This document shows, in pieces, positions 54,793-64,000 of a stretch of 64,000 nucleotides of DNA; positions within the stretch are counted from its first letter, which is position 1; each line of letters starts with the position of its first letter. This DNA is from Takakia lepidozioides (lineage: Eukaryota; Streptophyta; Takakiopsida; Takakiales; Takakiaceae): the NCBI GenBank assembly GCA_030704615.1, contig CM060733.1:50902001-50966000 (forward strand), in the 5' to 3' direction. The notes beneath the pieces were generated by a model that saw nothing but the letters and a program-made list of their open reading frames with translations, searched no databases and was not told the DNA's origin. The translations under genes and the position numbers were made by a program.

Positions 54793-56633
54793 CCTTGAAT
54801 CACTCCCAATTAGTGTTCCATACTCTATTTTCCTGCAAAACACGCAAAGAATAGGCCCCCCAAGTTTGGGTGGGCCCTGTTCATTCTAGAGTGGTCCAGG
54901 AATTAGAGTCACGGGGCTTACATAATAAGGCATATGTAGAGGGATTTCAAGAAATGAAGAGGTCCAAAAAAAGAAGGCAAGAATGTGATACCTATTAAAT
55001 AGGGATGGTTCAGGCCAACTTGGGTAGTTAGGGTACAGGTGTCAAGTGCTGGGCCATGTTATGTATTCCATCCAGAAACAATCATCCAACAACATTGGTC
55101 CCATGAAAAGCTGGTCCTGTGACAAGCAAGAGAAACTATTGAGTAATCTCAACAAAGCCAGAGCAGACTGCTTAATCTTAACGTCCCTTTCTCTGCTTGA
55201 GGCTGTGACATGCAGCTCTATAAGAGCTGAAATGGAAACATTTGGATACATGTACAAAGTTTGGTGGCGCAGGGAGGCCCACTTGGACCACCCACTTTCT
55301 TCTTGTATACTTCGGAGTGGAAACCAGGGTTGGACCTCTTCTCCCTTGGGTCCTCTTCTCCCTTGGCTGCACATGGGCTTCTCACATAGGATCCATTAAC
55401 CAGTGCCACATAATCTACAAGTCAGTTTTAATGGCCCACAAAAAAGACATCCTCTAATTTACAACGGGTAGTTCATGAGGTCTGATTATGTGCTCACCGA
55501 GGACAAATTGCAGCTTTCATTGGCACTCACTTGGTTAGGATAGAGAGAGCTTCTGTAAATGGCTGCTACATTGTGAGGGAAGGGCAGAGTCAAGTCTATA
55601 GAATAATTTATTTTGGATATTGCAATGAAAAGCCTAACTTGGCTGTGTATTTTCTGGAAATGAAGCTCCCTGTACTGTTCTCATCCTCCTGCACAAACCT
55701 TTTATGCTTTGTTGAGCAGTGGATCCATCCTTGACTGCAAAATCTGGATTACGCACCCCTAGTCCCCTTTTTATTCATTACTAAGACTGTGCTAAAATCT
55801 ATATAACTTGACCATTCAATCGTGTTGCTAACTATATCGCTTACCTCCACATCTTTTTCAATAAGAATTGGAATCTTATAACCATTTTGTGAGCATGATA
55901 AAATTTTGCACCTTTGCAAAATAGTAAAACAAAAACACAAATTTTGTTGAAATTTTGATTTTTGGATGGGTAATCTCTTCTGTACTGATTCGGAGGGGAA
56001 TCATTAGCATTTCCAGAACTTTGCTATCTTTTTCAGTTTAAGACAAAAATGGTGTTGTTGTGTAAATAATGGAATGGTCCCAATGTTTTCAATCAAGTCA
56101 GGGAGGTCGTCACAAATTTTTGATTGATTCCATCCATGTATTCCCCCCTCAGATGGGTTTTGCAACGGCCCATTGTTTCTTAAGGCTTATACGATGGGCT
56201 ACCCATTCCATGCAAGAGACCCTAATCCACTTTGCATCTCATGCTCATCTCTCTCACCTGTCAAACAACCATTTGCATCGGAGTAGACACTCTGGTAGAG
56301 TAGATCTTCCTGCAGATGTTGCATTTTGTAGCATTGGATTCCAATGAGAATCCATTGAGAACTTTGTGATGGGATCGAAGACGACATTATGGTGGCGAGT
56401 GATTCTACCATTGTTGTTCTTCAACGCGGATATGCAAAAGTAATGGAAGACATCGCGAAGTATCACGACAACCCCTGTTTGTTTAACCAGAGAGAGGGTA
56501 ATGGATTTGCAACATGGGTGGAACAGAAGGCACAGTTGGGAGACTTGGCAACACCTACGCAATCCCAACTTCTCCAAGTTCTTGCCATTCATGCCTTTTG
56601 TTGCCAAACGACCTCTCATGGATTGCTCTAGAT
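54793..56633. other. region without recognised gene
   Basis: About 1.8 kb. Short open stretches (for example 55046-55399 and 56389-56631) match no family I know. The stretch at 56389-56631 and that at 57245-57532 lie on either side of the foldback copy and could be one broken gene, but no motif supports an identity. Confidence 0.35.
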
Positions 56634-57124
56634 GGGGGTTGGTATCATGTGAGCATGGCGTGAGCACAACCTGCGGTCATAGGGGTTAAATATTTTCAAA
56701 CCGTGGTCATGGGGGTTAAATGTTTTCAAACCGCGGTCATAGGAATTACATGTTAACAGGCACGGTGCATATGAGTACCTTTAGATTTATTTTCTCAGTG
56801 TGAAAATAACTTTTCTAGGGCTTAAACTGTCGATACCCGGACTGAAAACCACGATTTTTATTTTTCTGGGGTTTTTATGGGTATCCGGTTCGCATAACGT
56901 GAAGAAACCCCATACCTATAGGGTAACATGTTTATCGTGTATAGGTGTTACTTGTTTCTTAAGTGATGCTGTGAGGGCCTATGTGAGCAGTTAAAAAAAG
57001 TTTCGCAAAGTAAATTTTAGTTTCTCAATTTTAGTTTCACTGGAGAATATTTGAAAGGCATCTAGGGAATATCCTTACTATTCGCTTATGCTCACGTGAG
57101 CATGCTCACAGCTACTGAACCTCC
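56634..57124. mobile_element. second copy of the foldback family
   Basis: Starts GGGGGTTGGTATCATGTGAG and is inverse to 54059-54335 and 49755-49817 combined, including CACCTATACACGATAAACATG. The right end (CATGCTCACAGCTACTGAAC) is an imperfect inverse of the left. It provides the empty-site comparison for CACTA copy 2. No clear target duplication was found. Confidence 0.7.
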
Positions 57125-58343
57125 TCTCGAGGTATGGATGGTGATTTATGGGTTTTTGACAAGAAATGGGAGAGGTGGTTGCGCAATGATATCCTCGATC
57201 CACTGGTGGTTGCAATAGAATTGGTCTAGCCTATCGATACAACTGTGGTGCAATTGATTGGGCCATTGTTCACTCTGTTTCAAGCGCTTGAAAATGCCAA
57301 CAAGCCACTGCCTCTGAACTTCGGGATAATCTCTTTCGATATGGGTGACCCTATAGGACCTCCCGGAGCAATTTTTGACACCTTGATTGAATGTGCTACA
57401 CCTAATGATGCTCATATGTTTGCTGGCATCCTAATGACACATTTATGTAATGCTCAACTTTTAGGGGGTGCAGGGAGACCGATTAGAGTCGCGGTGCTCT
57501 GTACTGCCGCAAGAGGCTTTAGGATCTATTGAGATTGCAATATTTGCGGGCTTGTGAAGTGAAACCATGAGGCAATTAGATGGCCGCTTAGGCATTTATG
57601 GGTTTAATGATCTTCAAAGATTTATTTGTTTTAATGGTATTTAATGTTGGTATCTTCCCACCCCCCCCCCCTTTACCTAGAGCAAATAGTGTCTCATGAA
57701 GTACATAAATGGATGGATGCCACTTAGGTTAGGTTGCAAGTAGACAACAACACATATTGAAGATTGCATAGAAATGTCCACCATTTATCTAACTTTCCCT
57801 TCGTAGCTCTGAAGAAGTGAGCTTCCACTCTCGTATGGTATCGTGGATGTTGTTTGTTATGAGGATGTGAAATTGGGATTTGTAGCCACCTTAGCAATTC
57901 ATGCTATATAATATATGACAAATGCAAGGACACATGCCATATCTGAGTGGTGGGAGGAGAACAATATAGCGAATATGTTTTTTTACGACCCAAAAGGCCT
58001 AAGCGACCCAACACGATTCAATAGACGACATTCCCAAGTTGATTAACAATATGACGACCGTCCAACTTTCCAAACAATAGACTATTTTTTTTTTCCAAAC
58101 CCAACAAGATGACAACAACCTCAACAATCAATAGTGGTTTTATTTTTTATTTTATTTAAAAAAAAAGGGAAACACCTGGCTCACAAATTAGGCCCTGTGA
58201 GAGGAGAAATTGATTTTCAGCTATGATATATTTAGATTTCAAGAGGACCAGAAAATAATAGTAATAATAAAGAGATTTGAAGAGGAAGAGATTATGAAAT
58301 CAAGGAGCACGTTTGCCATTGCACAAAACATAGACCAGAAACC
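57125..58343. other. region without recognised gene
   Basis: Contains a 95-codon open stretch (57245-57532: NFGIISFDMGDPIGPPGAIF) of unknown origin and a run of 14 C with an interrupting A near 57660. Nothing else is recognised. Confidence 0.35.
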
Positions 58344-58347
58344 TTAA

Positions 58348-59000
58348 CCCTTAAACGCCCAGTGCCATAGTTTGACTTTTTCAGAAAACATGACCCCTTA
58401 AGTGAAAAAAAGGTGTAACTTTCAGAAAATTAACTTTTTAAAGAACTTGACCGCACATTAGGTGCGTACCTTCCTCCTGCATCCACCTGCCTAATTTGAG
58501 GCCAATCAGCCCCAGATTCACAAAATGCCACCGTTGAATGTGGGCCCCATTATTGGGGCCCTTTTGAGAAACATATCCATTTTTGGTAATGTTTTAAAGA
58601 TTTGAGTGACGGGATCAAATGGGATTGAGGCGAAATTAGCATGGTTCCATCCCCTTGAGATCCCTCATCCAACAAGCCAAAAAGTATCCAATTTGGCCAA
58701 TGCATGTGATGTTGCCACTTGGTCAAACCTGGAAAAATCCCATGTTTCTCTCCCTCTCACACAACACGTGTGTGAAGAATGAAACAACGAGAATTACCTT
58801 TATCAAATCGTGACCCCCTGCTTGCGTGATGAGACCTCTTTGCAACTTGGCAGATCCGAGGCTCGGGCAATGAATCTTGGTGTGCCAGGTGCCCAAGAAC
58901 ACTATATTTTTTTTTTCACACAATTCCATGGAGAATGCAAAAAGTTATTCAGATTTTTCTAAACCCAAAAGCCCGAAACGGGCTACTGGGCGTTTAAGGG
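58348..59000. mobile_element. piggyBac-like non-autonomous element 1
   Basis: Ends CCCTTAAACGCCCAGT and the inverse ACTGGGCGTTTAAGGG, 653 bases. Flanked by TTAA on the left (58344-58347) and TTAG on the right, a one-base decay of the TTAA duplication. No transposase. The interior is an inverted relative of the element at 59742. Confidence 0.75.
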
Positions 59001-59004
59001 TTAG

Positions 59005-59737
59005 TGAAGGGATGAGAGAATTGATTGAAAAGATGTCAATGGCGGCGTGACATAGCAGACATGCATTCTTGCATGGCGGTGAAATCAAATCAGTTTAAAA
59101 CATTTCTCTTGGACCCTGCACCTGCATCATCTAGAACCGCCTCTACGCCATCCACACTTGCTCCGGATCTTGTTCCGGGTATAACACCCTTACGCCCGGT
59201 TTTCTAGTCGGTTAGCAAGCTTGAGGGCCTTTGCCGGTTCCCTGCGGGCTGCACTTTCCGGTTATGCACATATGCATAACCGGCAAATAACCGCCGGGTA
59301 TGTATGTGTAAATGCCATACCCGGCCAATACTAGTTTGGACCTTACAGTCGTGACTAAGGATTCACTTGGGTCTACAACTACACTAATGCTAGGATCTTA
59401 ACGTCCACTAATTTATTTATTTATTTTTAAGGAAAGGGGACGGAGGCCCTTTTAATCAAATTAATTACAAAGAGTTACAAAAAGGTGGAAAAAATAGCCA
59501 CCTTGGGGCCGTGAAGGCTTACTTTGGGGGAACATCCCCCAAACCTTAGCAACTAGCTAGAAGATCACAGGGAGGGGATTGAGATGCAGGGGTCGTCTAT
59601 AGGATGCATGGGGGGAAGTGCTCACTAACTGACTGAAAGGTGCAGCCCAGATGTTACTAACTCATGAAAGCCCTTGCAAGTGGTGTCTCATTGGCTCCAA
59701 GAACAATTAGGCCTCACATTGACACACCAGTACTCAG
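59005..59737. other. repeat fragments between piggyBac-like elements
   Basis: Includes a fragment ending CCGGCCAATACTAG (about 59210-59335) with ends like the hAT-like MITEs, and a repeat at 59405-59550 shared with 14641-14800. No gene. Confidence 0.45.
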
Positions 59738-59741
59738 TTAA

Positions 59742-60368
59742 CCCTTTGAACACCCACCCAAAACGGGCTTAAGGGCCTATTTAAACATAAATTGCTTTGT
59801 CAACTGTGCTTCAATTTTTATGAAATCGGTGCCATAGAATGGGCCCTGTCGTGGACTGCCAGGATTGGGCAGCTGATTGCCCTAATTCCGAAGCTGTCTC
59901 ATCATGCCTGTAAGCAAGGGGGTCAGGTTTTGATGAAGGTAATTCTCTCTTTTTCATACTAAGATTTCTTCATAGGTGCGCGAGAGAGGGTCGTGGTGAG
60001 GGGATTTGCCCAGGTCCAAGTGGCAGCACCACATGCGTTGGCCAAATTGGGCTCAAGGGATCCGATGAAGCCTAATTACTCTCGCTGCCTCTATCCAAGT
60101 TGATCTTGTCACTCTGATCTTGAAAAAACTGCCAAATTTTTCTTAATGTTTCTTCAATGGACCCAATAATGGGCCCCACATTCAACGGTGGTGTCTCCTG
60201 GATTTGGGGCTGATTGCCCTGGAAATTGGCAGGTGGCTGCAGGAAGAAGGTGCCATAATGTGCGGTCAAGTTTGTAAAAAACTTGATTTCCTAAAAGCAC
60301 ACCACTTTTTCAGTGAAGGAGTCATATTTTCTGGAAAAGTTAAACCATGTCACTTTGCATCATAAGGG
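59742..60368. mobile_element. piggyBac-like non-autonomous element 2
   Basis: 627 bases with ends CCCTTTGAAC and (inverse) CCCTTATGAT, and TTAA on both sides (59738-59741 and 60369-60372). The central part, ATGGGCCCCACATTCAACGG and neighbours, is the inverse of the matching block in element 1 (near 58540), so the two are opposite-facing copies of one family. Confidence 0.75.
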
Positions 60369-60372
60369 TTAA

Positions 60373-61170
60373 CCCCTAATGGACGAGATGACACATTTCG
60401 TGTCGCGTCAGGTTCCGTCAGAAATCATCCACGATGGGAAATCGTTGGATGACCTGATGTCATGCACCTGCCTGTCTTTTTAGCACCCTGAAATAATAAA
60501 AGCCCTGCCGTCAGTAATTCTTTTTTATTATGCAGGGGTACCCAAAATTGGCCGTCGAGCAGCTTTGACTTAGCGACGTGGTAGGCTCGAGGGGTGACAA
60601 CAAGGCAAAAGTACAAATGGAAACAAATGCAAATCTCAGCCTGAATTTTTGTTAGAATTTTGAACTTCTTTTTGGAGGAAGTAGTTCATCATTCAAGGAA
60701 CACTTTCACCGCAGCAACTCTGATTCCAAGGAAATTTCGACCCCCTAAGCCTGAATTACATATCATTTGAGCTTCATGGTGTGTTTTGACCCCCCTGTTT
60801 TTCCATACAAAGCAACCTTATCAAGATTTTGGAATTCAGCTTTGAAATATTGGGGCAACATGCTTTAGGTGCCACATAATTGGAATCTGGATGGGGTCTT
60901 GTGAGGAATTTTTTTTTGTCAATCCAATTTCCTGGTCAAACCATTTTTCCACTCTAAATTTGGAGTGTACCCCAAATTTTGGGCTTGCAAATTTCTTATA
61001 ATCACGGTGAAATGAGCTGAAATTTTCACAAAAGCTGGATGAAGTAGGTAGCCTCCCATTCATATGGTTCATCCCCGTGGATGTTAGTTTCCCGAGAGAT
61101 ATACCCTCATCCCTGAGGGTATGTCCCGTTTTGGAGGGGGCCCACCAAAAACTGCCTAGTCCATTAGGGG
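60373..61170. mobile_element. piggyBac-like non-autonomous element 3
   Basis: 798 bases with 12-bp perfect inverted ends CCCCTAATGGAC / GTCCATTAGGGG and TTAA on both sides (60369-60372 and 61171-61174). It shares its left TTAA with element 2, so the two elements abut exactly. The interior differs from elements 1 and 2. Confidence 0.8.
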
Positions 61171-61174
61171 TTAA

Positions 61175-61797
61175 AGACTTTCCAATTACAATTTCCCATA
61201 CCTTGCCTTCTCAGAATTTTTTTAATACGCACATCCATATTCAAGCTCCTTCTGTTTATCATTTACCTTTATCAAATTGACAAACAGATTGCCACCTACA
61301 CCCTGTGTCTGGTCATTATCAACCTTGCATCCAGTTTATGAGGGGAATTTTATCGGTCGGCAAAATAGAATAATGTACAAAGGGTGGGTTGGAGCATCAC
61401 GGAGAATAATGTCTGTGATCTGTACTACATGCACTAACCACCACCCCTGATTCCCTTCTGAAGAGAATTCCACCATAAAATTGATCTTTTCTTACAGATC
61501 ACATCTGTCACCACCTTCCTGGAGTTCAGCAGTAATCAAGATCAGAATCTCTATAGAACTCCTAAGCTTTACTCCTGTACATGGTAAGATCGCTATTGGA
61601 TGCGGGAGTAACCCTACTAATAATACCGTAGTTCTGCACAAGATGTGCAGGAGTACTGTAGATTGGGTGCTTAAAAGAAGACAGAATGATGCTGAGTAGC
61701 TTGGAGAACTCCAAATGTAATGCTACAATGTGTAGTGTGACAAGGATCGCTAGGAGCCTCTTGAACTTGGGAGTAGAAACAAAATCCATCAACAGAG
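61175..61797. other. intergenic region downstream of the BRX-like gene
   Basis: Probably contains the 3' UTR of the minus-strand gene. No other feature is recognised. Confidence 0.45.
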
Positions 61798-64000
61798 TCA
61801 CAGGTATTGCTTGTGTATCCGCCCACGATTATCATCCCACCAAATCTTTGCTTGTTTTTCAGTGAACTTTTCACGGCTGCCACCCAATACAACAGCTTTC
61901 CATCAGCCAGCCTTCAAGATCAGGACATAAACAATACAAAACAGCAGCTGAGTGTTCAAGCAGCTAGACATGTGAAGGTTTGGTCATGAGGTAAGAACTG
62001 TCTGAACAACCCAAAGCCCACCCACAAACGTGGCATAGCTGCAAGATTGGAAATGAGAACCTCATCAATTTGCCACAGTGCAGGCTTGTCCCATTAACTT
62101 AGTCAACAAGAAACCAATCCAATTACCTGAATCACAACGACACATGTCACATAAGTTTCTTTACAATCGATTTCGCCTGTCTCTGCTCCCTTTCCCAGAT
62201 AAAATTCAAGGATAAGATGGGATGTACCTGAACCTCACGCGCTTCAATTCTCTTCCACCCTCCGGCAAACTGATTACTGTCAGATACACACCAGGGACAT
62301 CTTCCTCCACCCATGTGCTCTGTTCTCCCTCACCACATGCTTGCTCACTATCTCCCTCACACCCTTGAGCTTCTGCTTGAGGTAGCCTTTCATCATAGGC
62401 AGAATCTCCATGCAAGTTAGCTCCTGCACTGGTATCTCTCATTGAGGTCCCACATGACACACCAGGACTGTAGGCTGGAGTTGCGTATCCTGAAGCCTGT
62501 TGACCCCCAAAACAGCACTGTTGTGATACATGTCCTAAGGGACTGAAATGCATTTGAGTAGGTGACGTTGTCAATCTGTCCATCATGTCAAAATAGCCTC
62601 CTCTAGGCTACTTCAATACAGAACACAAAGAGACTTTGCATAATACAACCACCATAAAGCTCCATTTTATCTCATCTCATTATTGATCAAACCAGAGCTA
62701 AGGCTCCTCATTGTGCATTCCCTGGGAAACATTGGACATAACATACTACCCTGCAGGGTTTTCACTGTAAGACAGCTGAAAACTGTGTGCGACAAGGGAG
62801 GGAGAGAGAGAACAGGTCATGACCGGAGATACAAGTTAGTCAGTTATACCTCTTCTTCAGAACTTGATGTGGGAAGGTCTGTTGCTGCTGGTCTCTCAAA
62901 TGCAGGTACATTGTAGACAGCTCGAACTCGATTTCCATTCTCAGCCCACCAGGCCTCTGCTTCCTTTTTGGTGAAAATATCACGGCTGCAGATTAAGAGA
63001 GATGGCCCTTATGATCAAACCTTGTATCCAATAATGGACTGCCATATCCAACCAATGGTGCTATGGACTGAGGTAGTAACTTGAGATCCACATAAGATGG
63101 ATCCAATCAACATCTTACTGGCTCAAGATTAGCTGTGCTTCCCCTACCTGACTCTGGCTGTGTCCATCATCATCAATTTCACATAGAAGAAAATACCTTG
63201 TACTTAGTAGAGGTAAAAATTGTTGATGTCAATGACTGAACAGCAGACCCCTTTGGAACTTCTGAGAAATATCCTGATTGAACATGGAATTTTTCACATT
63301 ACATATGAAGAGGGTTACCAAAGAGCCTGCTTAGGCCCTACTACTGGTGCTGTCTGGAAATGCCATCAAGGATGGACACATACCACAAAGATCATGCAGA
63401 ACCCCAGCAACCACGCCTCCACCAAAAGTGCAATTACTGACTGGCTTTTGTTGATTTTCCACTCACAGTGAACCTACAACAAAAAGTCCGGGTTAGATGC
63501 ATTGGAAGGCAGGGCAATACCTGAATCGGATGCGCTTGAGGCCATTGCAACCATTGGGTAAGGCCACAAACGTGATGAAAACCCCGAGCTCAATTTGTGA
63601 GAACCACTCGGTGCCTGGATCGCATTCGCCAGCCGCTGTGATGCCACTTGAAACTTTGGATACATCTGAGCCCTTCACTGCCTCATCCAGCAACTCATTA
63701 TTGTAGATTTGGGGCTGCCCCACAGTGCTCTGTTGAGTCAAAAGTGTCCCAATCATCCACAACCCGTTGCAAGGACGTCAGCCTATGAGCAAGGGTATCT
63801 GTGTCTGCTAGAAAAACCTTCCTCTCTGACTGAGGTCAGGTGACCCCACAAACAAGGAGTCACATAGCTATGCCAACCAGGGACAATATAAGACTTCTTG
63901 TCTCTTGGCCAGAACTTACAGAGCATTTGGTAAACTTTTGATCCAGACGAGCAATGTGGACTGAAGGTGTGAACCCTTGGCCATATTCCCGGTCGAAGTC
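61798..64000 (-). CDS. BRX: BREVIS RADIX-like protein with two BRX domains, 5'-partial
   Basis: Minus-strand exons, in order: a candidate exon 64000-63920 (ending GT donor, weak), 63729-63521, 62985-62850, 62607-62228 and 61876-61798 (TGA). The first BRX domain is EWFSQIELGVFITFVALPNG, then LKRIRF|SRDIFTKKEAEAWWAENGNRV, across the first intron. The second is TWVEEDVPGVYLTVISLPEG, then LKRVRF|SREKFTEKQAKIWWDDNRG, ending HKQYL and stop, the canonical BRX C-terminus. Between them lies a poorly conserved linker of about 120 residues. In land plants BRX proteins sit at the plasma membrane or in the nucleus and act in auxin-linked growth and cell polarity. The usual tandem BRX arrangement is kept. 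The N-terminal parts are outside the window. Confidence 0.9.

Noticed and set aside
56389-57532. hAT transposase gene interrupted by the foldback element
   Set aside because: No recognisable transposase or dimerisation motif in the two open stretches, and no target duplication was found.
1-64000. tRNA, rRNA or other structural RNA genes
   Set aside because: None recognised by eye; the tRNA-like TGGTATCAGAGC at 17753 is a retroelement primer site, not a gene.

Overview
This is a nuclear genomic window from a streptophyte, most likely a charophyte-type green alga with a large, repeat-rich genome. Reasons: plant-lineage genes broken by many introns (DUF616/TOD1-MUCI70-like, XBAT34/35-like ankyrin-RING E3 ligase, BREVIS RADIX-like, plant-type LINES), chromovirus-type Ty3/gypsy elements, CACTA, hAT, Harbinger-like and piggyBac-like DNA elements, and no bacterial operon structure. 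The species is inference.

Layout. 1-12.7 kb: the 3' part of a DUF616 gene (+) and a complete nine-exon XBAT34/35-like E3 ligase gene (+). 12.8-14.3 kb: a small secreted expansin/EG45-like (double-psi beta-barrel) gene (+). 16.1-16.5 kb: a Harbinger-like MITE. 17.2-38.4 kb: a decayed chromodomain Ty3/gypsy element (element A, +) that has been invaded twice, by a CACTA transposon (18.2-21.2 kb) and by a much younger Ty3/gypsy element on the minus strand (element B, 21.9-33.4 kb). 38.5-48.5 kb: a small minus-strand gene and a LINES-like gene (+). 48.6-54.4 kb: a three-level nest, a hAT-like element containing a foldback element containing a second CACTA transposon with captured host gene fragments (SEC13, PPR). 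54.4-61.2 kb: more small DNA elements, including three piggyBac-like elements with TTAA ends. 61.8-64 kb: the 3' part of a BREVIS RADIX-like gene (-).

The most interesting object is element B. It encodes Gag, a retropepsin, a full-length C5-cytosine DNA methyltransferase with DNMT3/DRM-like motifs, then RT-RNase H-integrase ending in a PHD finger, plus an unidentified 249-residue leader ORF. The methyltransferase and Pol ORFs are in one frame, separated by a single UAG followed by CAA CCA, a perfect fit to the tobamovirus-type readthrough context UAG-CAR-YYA. Its terminal repeats are not ordinary LTRs but have the order A1-ORFs-B1-A2-B2, a split-direct-repeat layout known from tyrosine-recombinase (PAT/Ngaro) elements, here joined to a DDE integrase and a 4-5 bp target duplication. 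Together this suggests a retrotransposon that carries both a DNA-methylation writer and a histone reader. Retrotransposon-borne methyltransferases have been reported before in charophytes and dinoflagellates (from memory). I do not know of a description of the PHD tail, the readthrough junction or the split repeats.
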